NCBI GenBank assembly: GCA_947570175.1
Contig: CANOTJ010000008.1
Span: 1 to 60,838, forward strand
From: an uncultured Mycoplasmatota bacterium
GTDB taxonomy: Bacteria; Bacillota_I; Bacilli_A; RF39; UBA660
Length of the DNA: 60,838 nucleotides
Reading direction: 5' to 3'
Shown here: piece by piece, positions 46,964-55,729 of the stretch
Layout: each line of letters begins with the position of its first letter
Numbering within the stretch: the first letter of the stretch is position 1
Notes under the pieces: model-generated
Database searches by the model: none
The model's input: only the letters and a program-made list of their open reading frames with translations
What the model was told of the DNA's origin: nothing
Program-made: the position numbers and the translations under genes

Positions 46964-47614
46964 ATGGGGAGCATTATTATAATAGCCCCTCCAGCAGCTG
47001 GAAAGGGAACACAATCTAAATATATATCTGATAAATATAAAATTCCACATATTTCTACTGGTGATTTGCTTCGTGATGAAATTCACAGAGGTACTGAATT
47101 AGGAATAAAGATTTCTAAAATCATGAAGAGTGGTTCTTTAGTAAGTGATGAGATAATCTTAAATGTTTTGATAAACAAAATCAAGAATCTTGATAGTTAT
47201 ATTCTTGATGGATTTCCAAGGAATATTTATCAAGCAAGAGAATATGAAAGATTGATTCATGAATTCCACAAAACCATTGATAAAGTATTTTACATTGATT
47301 TACCAAAAGAAAAATCAAAAGAAAGAATTTTATCAAGATTATCTTGTAGTAAATGTGGAAAAGTATATAATACTGCTTTTGAAGAGACAAAACCGAAAAA
47401 AGCAAACATTTGTGATGATTGTGAAAGCAAATTAACAGAACGCGATGATGATACAGAAGAAGTATTTGAACATCGCTATCAAATATATATTAATGAAACG
47501 AAGCCATTATTAGATTTATATAATAAAGAAAAATTATTATATACAATAAATGGTAGTTTAGATAAAATGAGTATATTTCGTGAAATATGTTCAGTATTAG
47601 AAGGTGACAAATGA
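46964..47614 (+). CDS. adk: Adenylate kinase-type nucleoside monophosphate kinase
   Basis: Interconverts ATP + AMP and 2 ADP. 216 residues. The P-loop reads APPAAGKGTQ instead of the usual G-x-P-G-A-GKGTQ, with Ala at two Gly positions. Other parts are normal: HISTGDLLR, ILDGFPRN, and a zinc-type lid with CSKCG...CDDC (residues about 125-150) and HRYQIY. Synteny secY-adk-map supports Adk. Overlaps map by four bases. Confidence 0.93.
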   Translation: MGSIIIIAPPAAGKGTQSKYISDKYKIPHISTGDLLRDEIHRGTELGIKISKIMKSGSLVSDEIILNVLINKIKNLDSYILDGFPRNIYQAREYERLIHEFHKTIDKVFYIDLPKEKSKERILSRLSCSKCGKVYNTAFEETKPKKANICDDCESKLTERDDDTEEVFEHRYQIYINETKPLLDLYNKEKLLYTINGSLDKMSIFREICSVLEGDK

Positions 47615-48357
47615 TTACAATTAAATCGGATCGTGAGATTGATTTTATGATGCAAGCTGGAGCAATTGTATGGGATACTCATCAATATTTGAAGTCATTT
47701 TTAAAACCTGGAATTACAACAAAAGAAATAGATGATTTGGCCCAGGATTTTATCTTAAAAGCAGGGGCTACGCCATCATTTAAAAATTTGTATGGTTTTC
47801 CAGGAAGCATTTGCATATCATTAAATGAAGAAGTTGTCCATGGTATACCCGGAAATCGTAAATTGAAAACCGGGGATATTATTACATTAGATATTGGAGC
47901 TTGTTATAAGGGATATCATGGTGATTCTGCATGGACATATTCAATTGGAAAGATAAATTCCAAAAAAGAGAAGTTATTAAAAGAGACAGAAGAATCTTTA
48001 TATGCAGGATTAAATGTAATTAAGTCTGGTGTTCATGTAGGAGATATCGGCTATGCTATTTCTAAATATGCGAAACAACACCATTTAGGAGTTGTAAAGG
48101 AACTATGTGGTCATGGAGTAGGGACAGAAGTTCATGAAGATCCTGATGTCCCAAATTATGGAACACCAGGAACAGGAACAATTTTAAAAGAAGGAATGGT
48201 TATTGCAGTAGAGCCAATGTTAAATTATGGGACTGCAGATATTTATATGTTAGAAGATGGATGGACAATTATTACAGCTGATGGAGAACCATCTGCTCAT
48301 TTCGAACATACCATTGTAGTAACAAAAGATGGGTATACAATTTTAACAAAGAGGTGA
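47611..48357 (+). CDS. map: Methionine aminopeptidase type I
   Basis: Removes the initiator Met. 248 residues. The metal ligands can be seen: the Asp of TLDIGACYKGYHGDSAW near residues 91-107, His of CGHGVGTEVHEDP near 169-181, and Glu of AVEPML and SAHFEHTIVV. AGAAGGTG lies before the ATG, which overlaps the adk stop. Confidence 0.97.
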   Translation: MITIKSDREIDFMMQAGAIVWDTHQYLKSFLKPGITTKEIDDLAQDFILKAGATPSFKNLYGFPGSICISLNEEVVHGIPGNRKLKTGDIITLDIGACYKGYHGDSAWTYSIGKINSKKEKLLKETEESLYAGLNVIKSGVHVGDIGYAISKYAKQHHLGVVKELCGHGVGTEVHEDPDVPNYGTPGTGTILKEGMVIAVEPMLNYGTADIYMLEDGWTIITADGEPSAHFEHTIVVTKDGYTILTKR

Positions 48358-48360
48358 AAA

Positions 48361-48633
48361 ATGCCAAAGAAAAATAAGAAAAACACACGACATAATAATT
48401 CTACGAAAAATAGTGAACCTAAAAAAACAAATGCTATTGAAGTAGAAGGAAAAGTTTTAGAAGTATTACCAGGCTATAAATTTTTAGTAGAATTAGAAAA
48501 TAAACATACTGTAATTGCTCACGTTTCTGGTAAAATTCGAATGAATTATATTCGCATTTTAGCAGGTGATACAGTGGTTTTAGAATTATCAGAATATGAT
48601 TTAACACGTGGGCGAATAACCTATAGAAAATAG
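48361..48633 (+). CDS. infA: Translation initiation factor IF-1 with basic N-terminal extension
   Basis: IF-1 binds the A site during initiation. The OB fold is typical ([43 protein letters not shown]). It has 90 residues rather than about 72: an N-terminal Lys/Asn/Thr-rich stretch ([16 protein letters not shown]...) precedes the conserved IEVEG. There is no alternative start codon between the ATG at 48361 and the fold, and GAGGTGAAA lies ahead, so the extension appears real. Confidence 0.93.
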   Translation: MPKKNKKNTRHNNSTKNSEPKKTNAIEVEGKVLEVLPGYKFLVELENKHTVIAHVSGKIRMNYIRILAGDTVVLELSEYDLTRGRITYRK

Positions 48634-48644
48634 GAGGGATAATA

Positions 48645-48758
48645 ATGAAAGTAAAATCGTCAGTTAAACCAAGATGTCCAAAATGTAGAGTTATTAAACG
48701 TAAAGGGAGAATCCAAATTATTTGTGATAATCCAAAACATAGACAAAGACAAGGTTAA
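48645..48758 (+). CDS. rpmJ: 50S ribosomal protein L36
   Basis: A 37-residue zinc-ribbon protein: [20 protein letters not shown] with C-terminal [11 protein letters not shown]. The Cys/Cys/Cys/His set is complete. TAGGAGGGAT precedes the ATG. Located between infA and rpsM as usual. Confidence 0.96.
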   Translation: MKVKSSVKPRCPKCRVIKRKGRIQIICDNPKHRQRQG

Positions 48759-48773
48759 AAGAGGAGGTGTTTT

Positions 48774-49139
48774 ATGGCACGTATTAAGGGTGTAGATATA
48801 CCAAATAATAAAAGAGTTGAAATCGCATTAACATATATTTATGGAGTAGGAAGAAGTTTATCAAATAAGATTCTTGCTGATGCGAAAGTTGATGTGAATA
48901 AAAGAGCAGGGCAACTAGATAATGATGAATTAAATCGCATTCGTGAACAATTAGATAAGTATACAATTGAAGGTGATTTAAGACGCGAAGTGAATATGAA
49001 TATCAAATTACAAATGGAGATTAATTCACATCGTGGAATTCGTCATAAAAAGGGATTACCTGTTCGTGGACAGAGAACAAATAGAAATGCTAGAACTCGT
49101 AAGGGTAAAGGTAAAACTGTAGCTAATAAGAAAAAATAA
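48774..49139 (+). CDS. rpsM: 30S ribosomal protein S13
   Basis: S13 forms bridges to the large subunit. 121 residues with [22 protein letters not shown] and the basic tail [29 protein letters not shown] precedes the ATG. Confidence 0.97.
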   Translation: MARIKGVDIPNNKRVEIALTYIYGVGRSLSNKILADAKVDVNKRAGQLDNDELNRIREQLDKYTIEGDLRREVNMNIKLQMEINSHRGIRHKKGLPVRGQRTNRNARTRKGKGKTVANKKK

Positions 49140-49164
49140 TCATAAATAAAAGGAGGTTATGAAT

Positions 49165-49548
49165 ATGGCTTATAAACCAAGAAAACGTAAAGTTAAAAAG
49201 AATGTACCAGAAGGTAAAGCTTATATTAAATCAACTTTCAACAACACAATTGTAACTATTTGTGATAAGGAAGGAAATGCAATTAGTTGGGCTTCAGCTG
49301 GAACATTAGGATTTAAAGGAAGTAAAAAATCTACTCCATTTGCTGCTGGAATGAGCGCAGAAGCAGCTGGTAAAGCAGCATATGATATGGGAATGAGAAA
49401 AGTAGAAGTTTTTGTAAAAGGACTAGGATCAGGACGTGAAACAGCTATTCGTTCATTACAAACGGCTGGTCTTGAAATATCTTCAATCACTGATGTAACA
49501 CCTGTACCACATAATGGATGTCGTCCACCAAAACGTCCACGTGGGTAA
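49165..49548 (+). CDS. rpsK: 30S ribosomal protein S11
   Basis: Platform protein by the mRNA exit. 127 residues with [20 protein letters not shown] and the [18 protein letters not shown] end. ATG 49165 is eight bases after AAGGAGG; the ATG at 49159 is too close to that site. Confidence 0.96.
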   Translation: MAYKPRKRKVKKNVPEGKAYIKSTFNNTIVTICDKEGNAISWASAGTLGFKGSKKSTPFAAGMSAEAAGKAAYDMGMRKVEVFVKGLGSGRETAIRSLQTAGLEISSITDVTPVPHNGCRPPKRPRG

Positions 49549-49568
49549 AAGAAAAGGAGTGTGTGAAA

Positions 49569-50519
49569 GTGTTAAACTTTGAAAAACCAATATACAAAAT
49601 AACAGATTATATAGAAAATAATAATTATGGTAAATTTGAATTAGAACCTCTAGAACGAGGATTTGGTATAACTTTAGGAAATGCTTTACGAAGAGTTATG
49701 ATTTCAAGTATGCCAGGAAGTGCAATTGTAGCTGTAAGAATTGAAGGAGTCATGCACGAATTTCAAACGATGGATGGGATTGTTGAAGATGTAACATCAA
49801 TTATTTTGAATTTAAAAAATGTTGTTGTTAAAAATAATTCTGATGAGATTAAAATAGCTCATCTATCTGTCAATGAGGAAAGAGTTGTAACAGCTGCTGA
49901 TATTGTAGTAGATTCTGATGTTGAAATTATTAATCCAGATCAAGTTATTGCAACCATTGCAAAAAGTGGTAAATTAGAAATGGAGTTTATCATCGCAAAT
50001 GGTCGTGGATATGTTCAATCAACGGATAATAAGAAATACATAGAAAATGCTAAGGTTGGTTTTATTCCAATTGATGCAATATATTCTCCAATTGAGAGAA
50101 TTAGTTCAGATGTAGAAAATGCTCGTGTTGGACAAGATGCAAACTATGATAAATTAGTAATGAATGTCAATACAAACGGATCGATTCGTCCAGAGGAAGC
50201 AATGGCTTTAGGGGCAAAAATTTTAATCGAACATTTAAATATTATTACTAATTTAAGTGAAATTGCCGATGTAACTGGTATTATGAATGCAAAGCAAGAA
50301 GATAGCAAACAAAAGAAATTAGAAACATCTATTGATGATTTAGATTTTTCTGTTAGAGCATACAATTGTTTAAAAAGAGCAGGAATAAATACTTTAGGAG
50401 ATTTAACAGAGAAATCGGAATTAGAAATGATGAAAATTCGTAATTTAGGTAAAAAATCTTTAAAAGAAGTAATTGATAAAATTAAAGATATGGGACTTAA
50501 ATTCCGAGATGAAGATTAG
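49569..50519 (+). CDS. rpoA: RNA polymerase subunit alpha
   Basis: Alpha is the assembly scaffold of RNA polymerase. 316 residues: N-terminal domain with FELEPLERGFGITLGNALRR near residues 22-41, and a C-terminal DNA-binding domain with SVRAYNCLKRAGINTLGDL near 262-280. GTG start at 49569, eight bases after AAAGGAG; a longer frame from 49518 overlaps rpsK and is not credible. Confidence 0.97.
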   Translation: MLNFEKPIYKITDYIENNNYGKFELEPLERGFGITLGNALRRVMISSMPGSAIVAVRIEGVMHEFQTMDGIVEDVTSIILNLKNVVVKNNSDEIKIAHLSVNEERVVTAADIVVDSDVEIINPDQVIATIAKSGKLEMEFIIANGRGYVQSTDNKKYIENAKVGFIPIDAIYSPIERISSDVENARVGQDANYDKLVMNVNTNGSIRPEEAMALGAKILIEHLNIITNLSEIADVTGIMNAKQEDSKQKKLETSIDDLDFSVRAYNCLKRAGINTLGDLTEKSELEMMKIRNLGKKSLKEVIDKIKDMGLKFRDED

Positions 50520-50532
50520 TTAGGAGGACACT

Positions 50533-50889
50533 ATGGCTTATAGAAAATTAGGGCGCACAAATAAACATAGAAGAAGCATGTTAGCTAATTTAACTAGAAA
50601 CGTTATAAAAAAGGAAAGAATCGAAACAACAGAATCACGTGCCAAAGAAGTACGCAAATTTGTTGATAAAATGATTTCCTATGGAAAAGATGGTTCTTTA
50701 GTAGCTAGAAGAAAAGCATTGGCTTTTATGCAAAATGACAAAGAAGCAACAACAAAAGTATTTGATGATTTGGCAAAGAGATTTGCGAATCGAAATGGTG
50801 GATATACAAGAATTTTAAAACTAACTGAGCGTAAAGGTGATGATGCTCTTATGGTTATTTTAGAATTAGTAGAGGAGGATGCAAAGTAA
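50533..50889 (+). CDS. rplQ: 50S ribosomal protein L17
   Basis: 118 residues, bacterial length. [20 protein letters not shown] and [15 protein letters not shown] are typical; the end [13 protein letters not shown] too. TAGGAGGAC precedes the ATG. Last gene of the ribosomal array. Confidence 0.97.
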   Translation: MAYRKLGRTNKHRRSMLANLTRNVIKKERIETTESRAKEVRKFVDKMISYGKDGSLVARRKALAFMQNDKEATTKVFDDLAKRFANRNGGYTRILKLTERKGDDALMVILELVEEDAK

Positions 50890-50902
50890 GCATTCTTTTT
50901 TG
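50875..50902 (+). terminator. Terminator enclosing the rplQ stop codon
   Basis: GAGGATGC/GCATTCTT stem (50875-50882 with 50890-50897, G-T pairs included), TAA stop in the loop, then T's. Ends the ribosomal array. Confidence 0.7.
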
Positions 50903-50962
50903 TTGAAAAATATTTTTTAATGTTATATGATTATTAAAGAAATATAAAGGTAGTGATCAAAT

Positions 50963-52015
50963 ATGGATTTAGCCCAATTTATTTTAAAAAAAATGCCTAC
51001 GGATTTATCAGAAATAGAAAAGGCAAGGTATTTATATATTGAATTAGCTAGACGGGTAACTTTTAGTACTACTTTCCAGAATACAGATGCTAAAACCTTT
51101 TTTAAAATGTATAAAGCAACAGTTGATGTTAGACATTTAGAAAACTTTCAAGTTAACTGTGTAATGTGGGCACAATTGTATTCTCAACTTCTAAACATCA
51201 CAGGTATTAAAAATAGTATAATCAATGCTGGTCATCAATATGTAGAATTTTATATTGATGATAGGAAGATGATTGCTGATGCAACCGAGGGAACTTATAC
51301 AGATTTATCACGAATTAGGAATTATGACCATACAAAATATTTCGGACCAAGTATTTTTCAAAGATCAGACTCTAAAAACAATGCTATTGATTTTACACAG
51401 GACTGGATGAAAGAACTTCATGGTATTGATAAAAAAATTGGATATCATTGTGATAAGGGTAAAAAATTAAAAGATTTAAAAACTTTATTAGTTCAAATTC
51501 GCGAAAGCTCTTTAGATTTAAAAGAAATTTTCCCATATGGAAAAATTACGAAAGAAGAAGAATTATGTTTTAAATTAGAATTTTTATATGAAACTATAGG
51601 AATAATGAGTGATGGATATTATGAATCAAAGGATTTTGTGAAATATTTACAAGATATGCTGTTAAATGAGGAAGAAAAAAAACAGATAGGGTCCGTAGAG
51701 CTAAAAAGGACAAATGGGGATGGGAAAGTAGATATTATTCAATGTATTTATGTTCAGTTTTTAGATGATTTTAAGTATTATCTTTTGACTCCAAATCTTC
51801 CAATTCAGCAGTTTAATAAAAGCCAAATTCAATCTCTAGCTGTAAAAGGTTATGGAATTGACAAGAAAAAATTACCTGGGGTATCTTTTCCTAGAAAATT
51901 TATAGCAGGAAAGATAAATAAAAATTTGATATATAAATTATATCGAAAACTTCTTTTTAGAAATAAACAAGATAAGATTGATCTATATGCAGATCAAGAA
52001 AAGCGCCATCGATAG
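50963..52015 (+). CDS. Transglutaminase-like (papain-fold) protein, function unknown
   Basis: A 350-residue protein without signal peptide or membrane segment. The first 120 residues look like a transglutaminase-like cysteine peptidase fold: a helix KARYLYIELARRVTF, then Cys66 in VNCVMWAQLYSQLL, His91 in NAGHQYVEF and Asp106 in MIADATEGTY, in the right order and spacing for a Cys-His-Asp triad. The rest has no motif I know and ends very basic. Similar segments occur in cytoplasmic and effector-like proteins of Firmicutes. The substrate is unknown. A weak own promoter is possible (TTGAAA at 50903). Confidence 0.6.
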   Translation: MDLAQFILKKMPTDLSEIEKARYLYIELARRVTFSTTFQNTDAKTFFKMYKATVDVRHLENFQVNCVMWAQLYSQLLNITGIKNSIINAGHQYVEFYIDDRKMIADATEGTYTDLSRIRNYDHTKYFGPSIFQRSDSKNNAIDFTQDWMKELHGIDKKIGYHCDKGKKLKDLKTLLVQIRESSLDLKEIFPYGKITKEEELCFKLEFLYETIGIMSDGYYESKDFVKYLQDMLLNEEEKKQIGSVELKRTNGDGKVDIIQCIYVQFLDDFKYYLLTPNLPIQQFNKSQIQSLAVKGYGIDKKKLPGVSFPRKFIAGKINKNLIYKLYRKLLFRNKQDKIDLYADQEKRHR

Positions 52016-52016
52016 T

Positions 52017-52045
52017 TTGTAAGCTAAAACAGAATATGTTATACT
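52017..52045 (+). promoter_or_regulatory. Promoter of the SDR-prepilin pair
   Basis: TTGTAA at 52017-52022, 17-bp spacer, TATACT at 52040-52045 with upstream TG at 52037-52038. Confidence 0.6.
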
Positions 52046-52063
52046 GAATATAGTGGTGATCAT

Positions 52064-52822
52064 ATGAAAGCTTTAATAACAGGTGCATCATCAGGATTGG
52101 GAAAGGATTTTGCTAAAATATTAAGTGGTATGGGATATGATTTAATACTTGTTGCCAGAAGAACAGAACGATTACAGGATTTAAAGGATATTTTAACTAC
52201 TCAGATAGAGATTAAAACGCTAGACCTTTCTGATTATCAGAATTGTATAAAATTATATGATGAAGTTAAAGAACAACAAATTGATATTTTAATTAATAAT
52301 GCAGGATTTGGATTATTGGGAAAATTTTTTGAAACAAGTTTGGATAGGGAAATGCAAATGATTGATGTAAATATAAAGGCAGTTCATATTCTTACTAAAT
52401 TATTTTTAAGAGATTTTATGAATCGTGATAGTGGCTATATTTTAAATATATCTAGTAGTGCCTCCTTTTTTAGTGGACCCTTAATGAGTACATATTATGC
52501 TACTAAAAACTATGTAACTAGATTAACTGAAGCAATCTATAAAGAATTACAGGTGGTAAGAAGTAATGTTTACATAGGAGTATTTTGCCCTGGTCCAATT
52601 GCTACAGAGTTTAATCAAGTTGCCCAAGTTAAAGAGAATTTAAAAAGTTTAAACTCAGAGAAAGCAGCTAATTATGCAATACATCAGATGTTTTGCCGAA
52701 AATTTTTGATTATCCCAGGATTTATGAATAAATGTCTATATTTATTTAGAAATTTTATTCCAAATGCACTATTATTGGCAATTACTTATCGAATTCAGAA
52801 AAAGAAAGAAGGAAAAAAATGA
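52064..52822 (+). CDS. Short-chain dehydrogenase/reductase (SDR)
   Basis: A classical SDR of 252 residues. NAD(P)-binding TGASSGLGKDFA at residues 5-16, with Arg-Arg after the second strand (VARRTERL) that suggests NADPH. NNAGFG near residue 79, catalytic Ser in ISSSASF near 130, and YYATK near 145-149. The C-terminus has a hydrophobic stretch and a Lys-rich end, possibly membrane-associated. Substrate not predictable. Ends with ATGA overlap into the prepilin gene. Confidence 0.88.
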   Translation: MKALITGASSGLGKDFAKILSGMGYDLILVARRTERLQDLKDILTTQIEIKTLDLSDYQNCIKLYDEVKEQQIDILINNAGFGLLGKFFETSLDREMQMIDVNIKAVHILTKLFLRDFMNRDSGYILNISSSASFFSGPLMSTYYATKNYVTRLTEAIYKELQVVRSNVYIGVFCPGPIATEFNQVAQVKENLKSLNSEKAANYAIHQMFCRKFLIIPGFMNKCLYLFRNFIPNALLLAITYRIQKKKEGKK

Positions 52823-53163
52823 AGAAACAGGGATTTACATTGATAGAATTATTAGCTTGTTTAGCTGTTTTAGCAATCCTATCAGGAATTGTTTTATCAA
52901 ATGTTTATGAAACAAGTAAAAAGAAGAAGGAAGAAATTACAACTTATCAGCAAAAAATGATTACAGACGCTGCAGAGGCTTATATGGCGGATATGATTGA
53001 TAATACAAATATAGATTGTACTAATACAAATGTTTTGGTAGAGAAATTGATATCGGATGGATATTTATCTAATGAATATGGGAAATTTAAAAATCATAAA
53101 GTACTTATAACATGTACTAAAAAGGATTCTAATAATGTTTATACTTATGAACTAAGCTTGTAA
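52819..53163 (+). CDS. Type IV prepilin-like protein
   Basis: A 114-residue protein with a textbook prepilin N-terminus: KKQG-FTLIELLACLAVLAIL, where a prepilin peptidase would cut after Gly5 and Glu at mature position 5 is kept. A helix continues into a charged region, and two cysteines in the C-terminal part (DCTNTN and ITCTKK) could form a disulfide. No pilus ATPase, platform protein or peptidase lies nearby. Coupled to the SDR by ATGA overlap. Confidence 0.85.
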   Translation: MKKQGFTLIELLACLAVLAILSGIVLSNVYETSKKKKEEITTYQQKMITDAAEAYMADMIDNTNIDCTNTNVLVEKLISDGYLSNEYGKFKNHKVLITCTKKDSNNVYTYELSL

Positions 53164-53207
53164 AAGTATAAAAAATATAATATAATAACATCTATGTTGG
53201 TGATATT

Positions 53208-53972
53208 ATGAAGAATCAAATTATAATGGAAGATATATCCTTTGCATATGGAAAAAATATTATTTTCTCTGGTTTATGCTTAAAAATAAAACAAGGGGAT
53301 TTTATAACAATATTAGGGTCAAATGCAAGTGGTAAGACTACTTTATCAGAAATTCTTGACTGTAAAATAAAATGTCAAGGAGAATGTATTATAAATGCTC
53401 ATACTGTAGTGGTATCTTCGGATAGTAAACTTTATTATGATACGCTGCAGGAAGAATTAGAACAGCAATTATTTCCTCCTCATTTAACAAAGAAGAAAAG
53501 GAAAGAAAGAATTCAAGAATTAGTCGAAGCATTAGATATTTCACATTATTTAAATTATTCATGTCATTATCTTAGTGCTAGCGAATATGATTTATTCTTG
53601 ATTGCACGAGCATTAATAGTAGAACCAGAAGTAATAATCTTGGATGATATTCTATCGAATCTAACTTCATTTTATAGAGAGAAAGTATTTCAATATTTGA
53701 AAAGATTAAATAGGCAAAAGAAAATGTCTATTGTGAATATTACAACTAATTCTGAAGATAGTGTCTATGGAAAAGAGATTGCTTTTCTTTCAAACCAAAA
53801 GATTCTAAGTAGAAATAAGCAAAAAATAACATTATTAAATGATAAACCCTTTATTCAAAATAATATTGATTATCCTTTTATGGCAGATTTATCATTAAAA
53901 TTAAAATATTATGGGTTAGTAGAGGATTTGATTTTGAAAGATAATAAAATGGTGGATTTATTATGGAAATAA
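53208..53972 (+). CDS. EcfA1-like ABC ATPase with degenerate motifs
   Basis: An ABC ATPase in the place of ecfA1 (between rplQ and truA in Firmicutes), 254 residues. Walker A GSNASGKTT near residues 38-46 is intact. Other motifs are degraded: no clear Q-loop Gln, the signature reads LSASE instead of LSGGQ, Walker B ends IILDD with Asp for the catalytic Glu, and the H-loop His is absent (NITTNSED). The C-terminal half is little conserved. It may bind but hardly hydrolyse ATP. GGTGATATT precedes the ATG. It overlaps the next gene by 10 bases. Confidence 0.72.
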   Translation: MKNQIIMEDISFAYGKNIIFSGLCLKIKQGDFITILGSNASGKTTLSEILDCKIKCQGECIINAHTVVVSSDSKLYYDTLQEELEQQLFPPHLTKKKRKERIQELVEALDISHYLNYSCHYLSASEYDLFLIARALIVEPEVIILDDILSNLTSFYREKVFQYLKRLNRQKKMSIVNITTNSEDSVYGKEIAFLSNQKILSRNKQKITLLNDKPFIQNNIDYPFMADLSLKLKYYGLVEDLILKDNKMVDLLWK

Positions 53973-54790
53973 AATTTGATCATGTGGACTATAAATATAA
54001 AAAAATCAATTATAAGGATAAAGAGGTGTTAAAAGGAATTAACATAACATTTCAGGAAGGTAAAATTAATGCCTTAGTTGGTTGTGGAAAGACCACACTT
54101 CTTCATTTAATAATAGGAATGTTAAAACCTACTTCTGGAAATCTTTATATAGATCAAAAAGATATAACTTCGATTGATTCTTTAAGTATACCATTTGATA
54201 TAGGTTTTTTATATCAAAATCCAGAAGAATACTTTTCAGAAGAAATTGTATCAAATGAATTAGAACTTCAATTGAAAAGATATCATTACCATTTAGATGA
54301 GAAAGAGAAAAGGATTCTGTCTTCCTTAATTATGGTTGGATTAGATGAGAGTTTTTTAAATAAAAAAATTTGTCACTTAAGTAGTAGTGAAAAAAGAAAA
54401 TTATCGCTTGCTTCTGCTTTAATTTTAAATCCTAAATGTCTTATATTAGATGAACCAACGTCAAACATGGATAAAGAGTTTAAAAAGATGTTAATAAAGT
54501 TATTAAGAATGTTAAAAAAAAGATATAAAAAAACGATTATCATTGCTAGCAATGATACAGATTTTCTTTTACAAATAGCTGATTATGTATATGTTTTAGC
54601 AGATCAAAAGGTAGTTTTAGAAGGAAAGAATATAGATGTTTTTAAGATGGAATCTGTATTTCACAAATATCATATTTCTGTTCCAAAAATTATTAATTTT
54701 GAAAACTTAGTTTTAAAAAAGAAAAATATTAAACTCGGTTACAGAAATGACATTAATGATTTAATTAAAGATATATATCGTAATTATTAA
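53963..54790 (+). CDS. EcfA2-like ABC ATPase with shortened Walker A
   Basis: An ABC ATPase in the place of ecfA2, 275 residues. The family normally reads ALVG-H-T-G-S-GKST; here it is ALVGCGKTT, three residues short, so the first P-loop Gly is missing. The Q-loop (LYQNPEEYF), the signature LSSSEKRKLSLA and Walker B ILDEPTSNMD are recognisable, but the H-loop His is Asn (IIASNDTD). EcfT, which should follow, is absent and truA comes next. Partner of the preceding gene by overlap. Confidence 0.75.
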   Translation: MEIKFDHVDYKYKKINYKDKEVLKGINITFQEGKINALVGCGKTTLLHLIIGMLKPTSGNLYIDQKDITSIDSLSIPFDIGFLYQNPEEYFSEEIVSNELELQLKRYHYHLDEKEKRILSSLIMVGLDESFLNKKICHLSSSEKRKLSLASALILNPKCLILDEPTSNMDKEFKKMLIKLLRMLKKRYKKTIIIASNDTDFLLQIADYVYVLADQKVVLEGKNIDVFKMESVFHKYHISVPKIINFENLVLKKKNIKLGYRNDINDLIKDIYRNY

Positions 54791-54834
54791 AATACTTATT
54801 TATTAAATATAATAGAAGTGAAAAGAGGGATATC

Positions 54835-55575
54835 ATGAGATATTTTATGACATTTTCCTATGATGGAACAGAATATAAAGGATATCAGAAACAACCAAAT
54901 CAAAGAACAATTCAGGAAGAAATAGAAAAATGCTTAAAAAAGATTAATAATAATAAAGAGGTTGATCTTTATGCCTCAGGGCGCACAGATGCCCATGTAC
55001 ATGCTTTAAATCAAAAGGCCCATTTCAATTTAGATTCTATCATTGATTCTACTAACATAAAAAAAGCGCTAAATAGTATGTTACCAAGAGATATCTATGT
55101 CAAACAGGTGGAACAAGTTGATGATGAATTCCATGCTCGTTTTAATGTTACAGGCAAGGAATATATTTATAAGATTAATATGGGAGAATATGATCCTATT
55201 GAAAAAGATTATGTGTATCAATATAATAAAAGGTTAGATGTTGTAGAAATTGAAAGGGCACTTAAATATATAGAGGGATATCATAATTTTAAAGCATTTA
55301 CAAAAGCAAGTGAAGAACAGAGTAATTATGAGAGAAATATCGTACAGGCCACATTAATTAGAAATTATAAAGATGTAAATAAAATCACAATTTCTTTAGT
55401 TGGGACAGGTTTCTTAAGATATATGGTAAGAAATATTGTAGGAACTTTAATCGAAATAGGAGAAGGAAAAAGAAAGAGTGAGGATATTATTACAATATTG
55501 GAGTCTCAGGATCGTAAGCAAGCTGGAAAAACAGCTAGTCCTGTTGGCTTATATTTGAAAGATGTTTTTTATTAA
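54835..55575 (+). CDS. truA: tRNA pseudouridine synthase A
   Basis: TruA makes pseudouridine at 38-40 of tRNA anticodon arms. 246 residues with SYDGTEYKGYQKQPN, the catalytic Asp in ASGRTDAHVHA near residue 52, FHARFNVTGKEY and FLRYMVRNIVGTL. AGAGGGAT precedes the ATG and a TATAAT lies at 54808-54813. rplM and rpsI, the usual followers, are not here. Confidence 0.96.
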   Translation: MRYFMTFSYDGTEYKGYQKQPNQRTIQEEIEKCLKKINNNKEVDLYASGRTDAHVHALNQKAHFNLDSIIDSTNIKKALNSMLPRDIYVKQVEQVDDEFHARFNVTGKEYIYKINMGEYDPIEKDYVYQYNKRLDVVEIERALKYIEGYHNFKAFTKASEEQSNYERNIVQATLIRNYKDVNKITISLVGTGFLRYMVRNIVGTLIEIGEGKRKSEDIITILESQDRKQAGKTASPVGLYLKDVFY

Positions 55576-55590
55576 AATGATGGATAGATT

Positions 55591-55623
55591 AAAAGTTTAA
55601 ATAATATTATTGAACTTTTTTTA
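55591..55623 (+). terminator. Intrinsic terminator after truA
   Basis: AAAAGTT/AACTTTT outer stem (55591-55597 with 55613-55619) with an inner AATAAT/ATTATT pairing, then T's. Confidence 0.65.
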
Positions 55624-55729
55624 TTGACATAAATTATGATAAAAAATGTAAAGTCCATTGTTTTTTTGAAAATACGATTGACGATTATCCTCTTTATGAT
55701 GTATTTTTATTGTAGAGGAGTCGATAATT

